Below the pieces are notes generated by a model. The model ran no database searches, was not told the origin of the DNA, and saw only the letters and a program-made list of their open reading frames with translations. Below, one piece after another: positions 43,257-50,797 of a stretch of 64,000 nt of DNA. Positions within the stretch are counted from its first letter, which is position 1. Each line of letters begins with the position of its first letter. Origin of the DNA: Chloroflexota bacterium. GTDB taxonomy: Bacteria > Chloroflexota > UBA11872 > VXOZ01. The position numbers and the translations under genes are program-made. Location of the stretch: assembly GCA_022824225.1 (NCBI GenBank), contig JAJEAH010000034.1:44260-108259 (forward strand). The letters are read 5' to 3'.

Positions 43257-43694
43257 ATGACACTCGATGTCCCGATTCGCGTCCGCTATGCTGAGACTGA
43301 CGCCATGGGCGTGGCCTACCACGGGCACTACTTCACGTGGTTCGAGGTCGCCAGAGTGGAACTCATGCGCGCGCTGGGTCTCCGCTACCGCGACCTGGAA
43401 GCGGAGGGCATCTACCTGCCGGTGGTGGAGTGCCGCGCGCGATTCTTGTCCGCCGCCCGCTACGACGCGCCGCTGCAGGTGCGCGCAGCGCTGATGGCCG
43501 CGAGCCGCGCTAGAATCGTATTCGGCTACAAAGTACGGGAGCCGGAAGCGTCGCCGGCGTTGCTGGCGCTCGGCCAGACTACACACGCGTTCACGACCCG
43601 CGCGGGCCGCGCGACCCGCCTGCCCGAATCCCATCCCCTCTGGCAGGGAATGCGGCAGGTCAACGTGATTCCCGATTTCGTTCCCTTTAGCTGA
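43257..43694 (+). CDS. YbgC/4HBT-family acyl-CoA thioesterase
   Basis: 145 residues, single hotdog domain. Signature RYAETDAMGVAYHGHYFTWF with catalytic Asp15 and the following GVxYHxxY pattern, then YDAPLQVRAAL and ARIVFGYKV. These enzymes hydrolyse acyl-CoA or acyl-ACP thioesters in the cytoplasm; some associate with the Tol-Pal system in proteobacteria, which does not apply here. Its own promoter is at 43178. A small membrane-protein gene follows after 19 bases. Confidence 0.92.
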   Translation: MTLDVPIRVRYAETDAMGVAYHGHYFTWFEVARVELMRALGLRYRDLEAEGIYLPVVECRARFLSAARYDAPLQVRAALMAASRARIVFGYKVREPEASPALLALGQTTHAFTTRAGRATRLPESHPLWQGMRQVNVIPDFVPFS

Positions 43695-43713
43695 CCAGGA
43701 GCAGACGCCCGCC

Positions 43714-43881
43714 ATGACCCCTCGTTCGCAGCGGCAGTCCGGTTCCCCAATACTGCGGCTTGTCCTCTACGCCCTGGTGGTCTTCATGCTCGTGGTGGGA
43801 TTCCTCTACGCCTACGAACTCCTCGGCGGACCCGTAGACGCATTGGTGGAACTGCTTGGCGACGTCATCGGCCTGTTCTAA
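43714..43881 (+). CDS. Small single-pass membrane protein, 55 residues
   Basis: ATG 43714 follows an AGGAG site (43697-43701) by about 12 bases. The peptide has a basic start (MTPRSQRQSGSPILR), one transmembrane helix (LVLYALVVFMLVVGFLYAY) and a short acidic amphipathic tail (LLGGPVDALVELLGDVIGLF). It lies 19 bases after the thioesterase stop and is probably cotranscribed with it. No family is recognised. Confidence 0.6.
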   Translation: MTPRSQRQSGSPILRLVLYALVVFMLVVGFLYAYELLGGPVDALVELLGDVIGLF

Positions 43882-44116
43882 CGCCAAGAAACGTGCCGCC
43901 AGTCTCCCGCAATCACGTCTCGCTTTACGTGCTGGGGCAGTCCTTTGCCTGCGGCCAACCGCATTGCGGAACACGGGCGCGTGCCGCGGGAGGGAGTCTT
44001 AGAATCAGATTCCCTCACGCCCCCCTTACGAGTGGCGCGTTCCGCCGACGCTCACGATGACGCATCCACCAGCCAACCTACGGGCGGCTAGGCGGCGCGT
44101 TAAACGCCACAGACGA
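43882..44116. other. Gap between the small membrane protein and SBP3
   Basis: 235 bases between convergent genes; no terminator hairpin or gene is recognised. Confidence 0.4.
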
Positions 44117-45523
44117 CTATTCCTCCGGCACGGGAGTCGGCGGGGGTTTGGGCGTGAGGTAATCCTCGATGGCGGCCGCGGCGTTCTGCGCGGCTTCTTC
44201 CACCGAGACTTGGCCCCGGGCCAGGGGCAGCGTCAGCCGGCTGAAGAGCTGCCAGCTCAGTTGCGTGGCCGTCGCGAGGTGGGACGGCACACTGTGCAGC
44301 AAAAGGTCCAGCAGCACGTCGCGAGCCACCGGATCCAACAAGAGCGACATGTGCTTGCCGGAGGGATTGGCCACGTAGCCCTGGGCTTCCGCCACCGCGG
44401 GCACCAGGCGCGTCTGCCCGACGTGGTGCCCCAGGTGCAGCATAGCGGTATAGCCGTGATCCCCGTTCTGGCTGCCGGCAGGCATGACCAGCGCCTCCTG
44501 CAGGCCAAGGGGCGTGCCGCCGCGATCTCCTGTGGGGATCACTGCCGGCATGCGGTCCGCCCGCAAGCGACCGAAGAATGGGTTGAAGATCATGGCCGTC
44601 TGCAAGCGCTCACCGTTGATGGTGCCCCGCAGCGCGTTAGAATCAAGGTCGGGACCGTGGGGCATGGCCTCATGCCTGCGGCCGATGTCCAGCCAGAAGG
44701 TCAAGCCCCGCAATGCCGGCCGCTCCGTAATCTTGATCGTGCCGGTGTCCAGGTCTACGGCATCGCCGCCTTCCTGCAATACAAACGGCAGCCAGCCGGG
44801 GATACTCCACTCAGAATAGCCCCAAGAGTCAATGGAGCGGTCGCCGTCTATGTCGCGTGTCAGTGACTTGGCCGTAAAGACGAAGTCCTCGTGATTCCAC
44901 GTGCGAGTTGGGGGCGTAACCTTGAATTCCTCGAACTTCTCGCTGTTGTACATCACCATGGCGGGCAGCACGGAGACCGGGATGCCCATGAGTTGGCGCC
45001 GGTAGCGCACTAGTTGCACCGCGCTGGCCGCGAACGACTCCAGGCGGTCGCTCTCTTCGGTTTGGGCATAGCGGTCCAAAGGCGCCACGATTTGATGAGT
45101 GAAGGTGCGGGGAAAGTCCAACGCCGAGTGCATCCAGGCAATGTCCAGCGGCACACCGGCGGCATCACGCGCCACCACGAATTCCGTGAAGCTATCCCGC
45201 CAAGACTTGTTGCTCTGGCGGGCGATGTCCACAGCTTCAAGCGTGGCGCGGGGACTGGGACCGGGCACTTGCTCCTGGTTCCACGCGGAAATCGCGTTCG
45301 TCGCTTCCGTACGCAGGCCCGCCAGTCGTCCCATGTACGCGAACGTGAGGGTTACCTGCTCAGCCGACGGGGAGTCGCCGCCGGATTCCGGCGCATCCCG
45401 GAATGGAACCTTGCCCTCAAGTTCGGGCCGGTCGGGTGCGCGGCTCGGTCCGCCGCCGCACGCCGCCGCCATCGCGCCACTCCCAAGGGCAGCCAACGCC
45501 CCTAAGTACTGCCGTCTCGTCAT
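44117..45523 (-). CDS. Extracellular solute-binding protein, Tat-type lipoprotein, SBP3
   Basis: 468 residues from ATG 45523, with GGAGAAAAC upstream; the frame opens 14 codons earlier without a site. Signal TRRQYLGALAALGSGAMAAAC with arginines 3-4 and lipidated Cys22. The mature region has weak family-1 features: VTLTFAYMGRLAGLRTEA, the long ARQSNKSWRDSFTEFVVARD, and MVMYNSEKFEEFKVTPPTRT with TWNHEDFVFTAKSLTRD. The C-terminus is a Pro-rich tail. It follows SBP4 by 44 bases and shares its layout, so the two are a tandem pair of diverged paralogues. No permease adjoins. Confidence 0.82.
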   Translation of the reverse strand: MTRRQYLGALAALGSGAMAAACGGGPSRAPDRPELEGKVPFRDAPESGGDSPSAEQVTLTFAYMGRLAGLRTEATNAISAWNQEQVPGPSPRATLEAVDIARQSNKSWRDSFTEFVVARDAAGVPLDIAWMHSALDFPRTFTHQIVAPLDRYAQTEESDRLESFAASAVQLVRYRRQLMGIPVSVLPAMVMYNSEKFEEFKVTPPTRTWNHEDFVFTAKSLTRDIDGDRSIDSWGYSEWSIPGWLPFVLQEGGDAVDLDTGTIKITERPALRGLTFWLDIGRRHEAMPHGPDLDSNALRGTINGERLQTAMIFNPFFGRLRADRMPAVIPTGDRGGTPLGLQEALVMPAGSQNGDHGYTAMLHLGHHVGQTRLVPAVAEAQGYVANPSGKHMSLLLDPVARDVLLDLLLHSVPSHLATATQLSWQLFSRLTLPLARGQVSVEEAAQNAAAAIEDYLTPKPPPTPVPEE

Positions 45524-45567
45524 CTTGTTTTCTCCACTAGCGCGCGCCGGCAAACCATGCATCACCG

Positions 45568-46890
45568 CTAGCCGGGCGGATCGCCCAGCCAGCCGTGCAC
45601 CACCGTCGCGCCTCGTTCGAGCGCGCTCGCAGGGGGCAAGACGCCGTGCAGTGCGGGCAACGCCATTTGTTCCGTTAGAGATCTCCCTAATCCACTATAC
45701 AGCGAAAGGGTGGTTCCGACACTGTACGAAAGGCTGCGCAAGACCACGTCGGCGCGGTCCAGCCCCAGCGCCAGGTCGGGTTGCATGCGATTGGGACGCC
45801 GTATGAACTCGATGGCGTTGTTGCGGGGCGGCACGAGCAGTTGCGAGCCCAACTGCGCCGCCATGGGCTTGACCACGTCATAGGCAGCGTCCAGGTCCGC
45901 GCTCTGGGCGGCAATGCCAACCATGTCGGTAACCAACATGGGCACGGCCTGCGCCGGCCCGTTGGGCGTGCCCACGAACGCAAAGGGCAGCGACGACGGC
46001 TCCCCGTTTTGCCAACTGATGAGCTCGAGACGCAGCGGCTCCGGCGCGGCGCCGGTGCGCCGCCGCAGGACAGATTCCAGTGTAACCTGGGGGCCGCTCT
46101 CCAGCGCGCCATAGCGGTGGGCGAGGTCCAGCCAGAACTGCAATCCACGCAATGCCGCCGAGCTATCCAGCGACGTGGCGCCGCTGCCCAAGTCCACCAC
46201 CCGCGCTCCGGCGCCAACCATGAAGAGCAGCCAGGCCGGGACCGAGCGCGCGCCAAAACCGTAGACAGGGCTTCCGCCTTCTATGTGCGTCAGCGCCGCG
46301 GCCATGGCGGCGAATTCCTCCCACGTCCAACTAGACGTTGGCGGCGGCGCTTCCAACGCGGCAAGCACTTCCGTATTGAAACGCACGGAGAGTACGCCCA
46401 ACGCCGACGGCAGCGCCATCTGCTGGCCCCAAAATCGCAGGGCAGCCAACGACTCGGGATGGTAGCCGCTCAGCGTGTTCTCGGAGTCATTGTCTAAGAA
46501 TGGATTGAGAGGACGCAGCAAGTCCCCGCGCATGAGTTCGGGCAGGTCGTCCTGCAAGCTGAACCACACCACGTCCGGGGCTTCACCCGCCGCAATCCGC
46601 TGGCGCACGCTGGTAACGAACGACCGCTGCGGCGTAGGCGCGATGGGGATTTCGGTAATGGTCGGCATGCCGCGATGTGCGCCGGGCGCAAAGCCGTAGC
46701 GCACGGCGGGCATAGCCTTTTCCAACACGGCGCTAACCCGTTCGCCGGCGCGCACCGCAACCGTGACCGTAACGTCACGGGGCTCCGGCGTAGGCGCTTC
46801 CGGCGCGTTCCGCGAGCCGCATGCCACCAAGAGAGCGCCGGCCAAGGCGCCGGTACCGGCGCGTACCAATTCTCGTCGCGTCATCGTCAC
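45568..46890 (-). CDS. Extracellular solute-binding protein, Tat-type lipoprotein, SBP4
   Basis: 440 residues (start GTG 46890 or ATG 46884). Signal TRRELVRAGTGALAGALLVAC with arginines 5-6 and lipidated Cys24. Family-1 features: RQRIAAGEAPDVVWFSLQDD, FWGQQMALPSALGVLSVRFN, SSWTWEEFAAMAAALTHIEG and YGFGARSVPAWLLFMVGAG. It is the first gene of a two-gene unit with SBP3 and has a TTGACA promoter at 46922-46950. Substrate is probably a carbohydrate, but the binding pocket is not readable by eye. No transport permease or ATPase adjoins. Confidence 0.85.
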   Translation of the reverse strand: MTMTRRELVRAGTGALAGALLVACGSRNAPEAPTPEPRDVTVTVAVRAGERVSAVLEKAMPAVRYGFAPGAHRGMPTITEIPIAPTPQRSFVTSVRQRIAAGEAPDVVWFSLQDDLPELMRGDLLRPLNPFLDNDSENTLSGYHPESLAALRFWGQQMALPSALGVLSVRFNTEVLAALEAPPPTSSWTWEEFAAMAAALTHIEGGSPVYGFGARSVPAWLLFMVGAGARVVDLGSGATSLDSSAALRGLQFWLDLAHRYGALESGPQVTLESVLRRRTGAAPEPLRLELISWQNGEPSSLPFAFVGTPNGPAQAVPMLVTDMVGIAAQSADLDAAYDVVKPMAAQLGSQLLVPPRNNAIEFIRRPNRMQPDLALGLDRADVVLRSLSYSVGTTLSLYSGLGRSLTEQMALPALHGVLPPASALERGATVVHGWLGDPPG

Positions 46891-46921
46891 CCCCCGCCAC
46901 GAAGGGATTTCTCTCTTCTAC

Positions 46922-46950
46922 ATTCTGGCACTGTGCTACAAAAATGTCAA
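46922..46950 (-). promoter_or_regulatory. Promoter of the SBP4-SBP3 unit
   Basis: Minus strand: TTGACA (46945-46950), 17 bases, CAGAAT (46922-46927). The start codon is about 32 bases downstream. Confidence 0.6.
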
Positions 46951-47010
46951 TCGCTTGGCGCAATTTCTTCGGCGACATCCGCGCCATAGGCGACATCCGC
47001 GCCAATGGCT

Positions 47011-47682
47011 TCATTCACGCCAGGCGTACTTTGCCAGCGCCCACAACGCCCGCGGCCCATCGGACCACATGTTCAACTTGCGTTCGCTCTGTTTGCGCGG
47101 CGCGTACGAAATGGGCACTTCGACGATGCGGTAGCCGCGTTTGAGTATCTTTGCCGTGACCTCGGGCTCGATTTCGAAGCCGTTGGATTCGATGGTGAAC
47201 CGGTCTACCACCTCTTTGGCCATCATCTTGTAGCACGTTTCCATGTCGTGCAGGGGCACCCGAAAGAGCACCCGCGTCATGAGAGAAAGGAAAAGGTTGC
47301 CCAGCCGCCTGAAGAGCTCTTGACCGTGCAGCGAGCGCACACCGTAGACGACTTTAGTCTCGCCTCGGACAATCGGCGCGAGCAGCGCCGCAAAGTCGGC
47401 GGGATCGTATTCCAGATCGGCATCCTGAATTACCACCACGTCGCCGGTGGCCGCCGCCAGGGCCGTGCGTATCGCCGCGCCCTTGCCTCTATTCTCCGGA
47501 TGGAAGAGGACGTGAAAACGCCCGTCTTCGCGCAGCGCGCGCAACTCCTCGGTGGTGCCGTCGGCAGACCCGTCGTCGACGACCACGATCTGCATGTCCA
47601 TAGGCACAGCCGCGACTCGTTCGAGCACCGCGCGTACGGTCTCCCGCTCATTGTAGACCGGGACGAGGACGGATAGCTTCAT
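47011..47682 (-). CDS. Glycosyltransferase family 2 (DPM1-like)
   Basis: 223 residues from ATG 47682; the longer frame upstream is unrelated. KLSVLVPVYNERETVRAVLE, VVDDGSADGTTEELRAL, HPENRGKGAAIRTALAAATG, metal-binding IQDADLEYDPADF, then DMETCYKMMAKEV and the end motif PISYAPRKQSERKL. This set is typical of polyprenyl-phosphate mannosyl/glucosyltransferases and their relatives. It would load a sugar onto a lipid carrier for surface glycans. Divergent from the CocE gene. Confidence 0.92.
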   Translation of the reverse strand: MKLSVLVPVYNERETVRAVLERVAAVPMDMQIVVVDDGSADGTTEELRALREDGRFHVLFHPENRGKGAAIRTALAAATGDVVVIQDADLEYDPADFAALLAPIVRGETKVVYGVRSLHGQELFRRLGNLFLSLMTRVLFRVPLHDMETCYKMMAKEVVDRFTIESNGFEIEPEVTAKILKRGYRIVEVPISYAPRKQSERKLNMWSDGPRALWALAKYAWRE

Positions 47683-47971
47683 GGGGGCCCGGCCCTCGGC
47701 GCCGGCGGCACGTCGGAGCGGAGAGTCGCGCGGCGCAACACGGGTGGGAGAGTAGTGTGGAGAATGGCAGCCATTGGCGGATTCGCGAGCTGCGGCGCAG
47801 GCCCGGTTGGGTTGGTTCGACGGCGCTCCTACTATATCATTGGGTCTGAAGCCGCGTAAATAGGTTTCGCCGGAGCCGCCGCGAGAAAACGCCGCGCCCC
47901 ACAGGCGATGTATGTGCGCCCACGGCCGGACGTCCGCAACGCCGGCGAGCCGGGCGCTAAGGAGTCCACTC

Positions 47972-49684
47972 ATGACCGCACCGCCATCTGCCGTTTCTTT
48001 CGAACACAACGTCGCCGTGCCCATGCGCGACGGGGTTATCCTCCGGGCCGACGTGTACCGGCCGCGCGGGGAGGGGCCGTTCCCGATCATTCTGACCCGC
48101 ACGCCCTACAACAAGGGGAATCTGGACGGCACTCCCTCAGCCGCGTATGAGGCGCTGGCTGCCCAGGGATACTACGTCGTGTCGCAGGACGTGCGCGGCC
48201 GCTACGCCTCAGACGGTGAGTTCACGCCGCTCTTTGCCGCCGGCTACCCCGACATCGAGGACGGCTACGATACGGTGGAGTGGTGCGCCCAGTTGCCAGA
48301 CTCCACCGGTGAGGTCGGCATCTTCGGCAATTCCTACCCGGGTTTCACGTCATACTGCGCCGCGTTCAGCCAAGCGCCGAGCTTGCGCTGCGTCTTTGCC
48401 GAGGGCATGACCCAACGGCTCACGGACTTCGAACCCATCTTCCGCCCCGGCCGCCGCCTGGCCTGGTCCATGGTAACCATCGGCCCCGGCCTGCGCGAGA
48501 AGCGCGGCCTGCCGGGCCCCCACGACCGCGCGGAGGCCGACGCGCTCTGGGAACGGGAGCGCCACAAGTGGCTCTGGTATCTGCCGCGCAAGGACATACC
48601 CGACGAGAAGTATGGCGGGGCCGACCAAGCCGGCTACTACCGCATTCTCATGACCCAGGGCGGGGTCGATACGTTTCAGTGGCAAAACCGATACCAGGAC
48701 ATTCAGGTGCCGGTTTTTCACCGCACGGGCTGGTACGACCGCTTCGTGCGCGCTATCGACGGCTATACCCTCATGGCGAAAAAAGCGGCCACGCCGGCAG
48801 CCCGCGCCGGCCAGCGCGTCATGATCGGGCCCTGGGGACATACGAACGCGCTGCACCAGTATGAGGGCGACGTGGACTTTGGGCCGGAGGGCCTCTTGGA
48901 CCATTCTGAGCTGCTCTTGCGCTGGTTCGACCACTGGCTCAAGGGCAAAGACACCGGCATCATGGATGAAGGGCCGGTGCGCCTCTTCATCCTGGGCGAC
49001 AATACCTGGCGCGACGAGAACGAATGGCCGCTGGCGCGTAGCCAATACACCGACTATCACCTGCACAGCGGCGGCAACGCCCGGACGCCCCACGGCGACG
49101 GTTCGCTCTCACGAGCGCCCAGCGGCGACGAGACGCCCGACCACTACCTCTACGATCCCCGCGACCCGGTGCCTTCCTGCCAACTCATGCACGATCAGGA
49201 CGGCGTATTCGACCAACGGGCGCTGGATTCGCGTCAAGACGTGCTGGTCTATCAGTCCGAGCCGCTGACCGCGCCGCTGGAGGTAACCGGTGAGCCGGTG
49301 CTGCACCTCTACGCCGCTTCCAGCGCCGTTGACACTGACTTTACAGCCAAGCTGGTGGACGTGCACCCCGACGGCCTGGCGCAGAATCTGTGCTACGGCA
49401 TCGTGCGCGCGCGCTACCGCAACGGCTACGAGTCCCCGCAACTGCTCACACCGGGAGAGGTCTGCGAGTACACTATCGCCCTCAACCCCATCGCCAACGT
49501 GTTCCAGCCCGGCCATCGCGTGCGTTTGGACATTTCCAGCAGCGACTTCCCGAACTGGGACCGCAACTTGAACTCCGGCAGCGACGGATACGAGGACGCC
49601 GCCATTGTCACCGCCCGCCAGACCGTGCTCCACGACGGCGGCCACCCCACGCGCGTCACGCTGCCCGTGATACCACGGGACTGA
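47972..49684 (+). CDS. CocE/NonD family hydrolase (X-Pro dipeptidyl-peptidase S15-like)
   Basis: 570 residues from ATG 47972 (AAGGAG just upstream). Alpha/beta hydrolase with N-terminal NVAVPMRDGVILRADVYRP, YYVVSQDVRGRYASDGEF and nucleophile Ser121 in FGNSYPGF (the GxSYxG motif). The C-terminal jelly-roll domain (EPVLHLYAASSAVDTDF; FQPGHRVRLDISSSDFPNWD) is standard for the family. Members hydrolyse esters such as cocaine, beta-lactam acyl side chains or X-Pro peptides; no signal peptide, so cytoplasmic. Substrate unknown. Confidence 0.93.
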   Translation: MTAPPSAVSFEHNVAVPMRDGVILRADVYRPRGEGPFPIILTRTPYNKGNLDGTPSAAYEALAAQGYYVVSQDVRGRYASDGEFTPLFAAGYPDIEDGYDTVEWCAQLPDSTGEVGIFGNSYPGFTSYCAAFSQAPSLRCVFAEGMTQRLTDFEPIFRPGRRLAWSMVTIGPGLREKRGLPGPHDRAEADALWERERHKWLWYLPRKDIPDEKYGGADQAGYYRILMTQGGVDTFQWQNRYQDIQVPVFHRTGWYDRFVRAIDGYTLMAKKAATPAARAGQRVMIGPWGHTNALHQYEGDVDFGPEGLLDHSELLLRWFDHWLKGKDTGIMDEGPVRLFILGDNTWRDENEWPLARSQYTDYHLHSGGNARTPHGDGSLSRAPSGDETPDHYLYDPRDPVPSCQLMHDQDGVFDQRALDSRQDVLVYQSEPLTAPLEVTGEPVLHLYAASSAVDTDFTAKLVDVHPDGLAQNLCYGIVRARYRNGYESPQLLTPGEVCEYTIALNPIANVFQPGHRVRLDISSSDFPNWDRNLNSGSDGYEDAAIVTARQTVLHDGGHPTRVTLPVIPRD

Positions 49685-49833
49685 CCGCGCAGTGCGGACT
49701 TTGGCAGCGGACTTTGGGGGGCACAAGGCTCTGAGCCTGCGCTACCGCAGAACTGACGCCTACTCAGTTGCGCCGTAGGGCGTGAGTACTAACAGAGTCT
49801 CGGCTCAGCGGCGCTAGTCCTGCGTTTGCCACA

Positions 49834-50247
49834 TCATGCTGGCTCGCTTCGCTCGACGCCACCAAACTTGTCAAAGTCGCTGTCCCAACTGTAGATTTCC
49901 GCTATCCCGCGCGCCTCCATGTATGCCACGGTGTATGCATCGGCGAAGGACACCCGGTGTTGCACAAGCAGGTCCAACGCCGCCAGACAGAGGCGCTTCT
50001 CCGCAAACTGAATTCCCGGAAGAGAGATGATGTCACCGACCATCGCGCGGACCTCTTCTCTCGACATGCCGTAGGTACGCTGTAGAGTGAAGACGGTTCC
50101 GAATACCACCAGCGCCGAGGTGATGACTTTCTCTTCACCTTGCTCTATCTTTACCAAGAGCCGCCGCGCGGCCTGCGCCATTTCCGTGTCGCCACCTGTG
50201 TAGTAACGCAGGAGGACATTCGTGTCGAGGAACCGCAACGCCTTCAT
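49834..50247 (-). CDS. PIN-domain ribonuclease toxin (VapC-like)
   Basis: 137 residues. PIN acidic residues are visible: Asp8 in RFLDTNVLLRY, a glutamate-containing helix, Asp in VSFADAYTVAYM, and Asp in YSWDSDFDKF. VapC toxins cut RNA, often tRNA, when freed from their antitoxin. The start is separated by one base from the stop of the AbrB-type antitoxin gene, the usual operon arrangement. The active-site set looks complete. Confidence 0.9.
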   Translation of the reverse strand: MKALRFLDTNVLLRYYTGGDTEMAQAARRLLVKIEQGEEKVITSALVVFGTVFTLQRTYGMSREEVRAMVGDIISLPGIQFAEKRLCLAALDLLVQHRVSFADAYTVAYMEARGIAEIYSWDSDFDKFGGVERSEPA

Positions 50248-50248
50248 G

Positions 50249-50506
50249 TCAACGGTCCGGTCCTACTTGACTAGCTACGCCCTCCTCGAAAGCCGTGCGC
50301 TCTTCACCCCAGGTCAGGCTCTTTCCCACACTCTTGACAGCGCCAAAGTGGCGATCAACACGAGAACGGACCGGGAGAAGGCGAACTCCCTCCGGTGTTG
50401 CCTCGAACCGCACAAAGTCCCTCGGCCTAATGCCCAATTGCTGGCGAATTTCCGCAGGAACGGTGACCTGGCCTTTCTGTGTAACCCGAGACTCATAGAT
50501 TGGCAT
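50249..50506 (-). CDS. AbrB/MazE-type antitoxin (VapB-like)
   Basis: 85 residues. N-terminal SpoVT-AbrB DNA-binding domain: ESRVTQKGQVTVPAEIRQQL, then GIRPRDFVRFEATPEGVRLL. The C-terminal tail (SLTWGEERTAFEEGVA) would wrap the toxin. Such antitoxins bind their own promoter, so autoregulation is expected; an AT-rich promoter region lies just upstream at 50507-50570. Confidence 0.9.
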   Translation of the reverse strand: MPIYESRVTQKGQVTVPAEIRQQLGIRPRDFVRFEATPEGVRLLPVRSRVDRHFGAVKSVGKSLTWGEERTAFEEGVASQVGPDR

Positions 50507-50797
50507 GGTAGTACCTCAAACTTCCTTCATACCCTCTAGTCTTACACTACTATTCTACAGGTATTGCGGCTCGTCATCGGCCAATTTGCGGGGCGCTTGT
50601 ATCTCTCATCCCTGGGTCAACCTCGCGTCTTGGGCCTCTTCACGACGTTAGTAAGACTCGCATGCTTGAGGGGGAAGACTAGTCCTCGAACATCCGCTCC
50701 TGCCGAAACCTCTTGCATCCGCTACAATTGACCTTACTAGCCCATTGCGCGCCGCCAGTCGGCGGTCTTCGACACGCATCTCAAGCAAGGACGTACC

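Noticed and set aside
44057..44866. 269-residue plus-strand ORF over SBP3
   Set aside because: Antisense shadow; no ribosome site.
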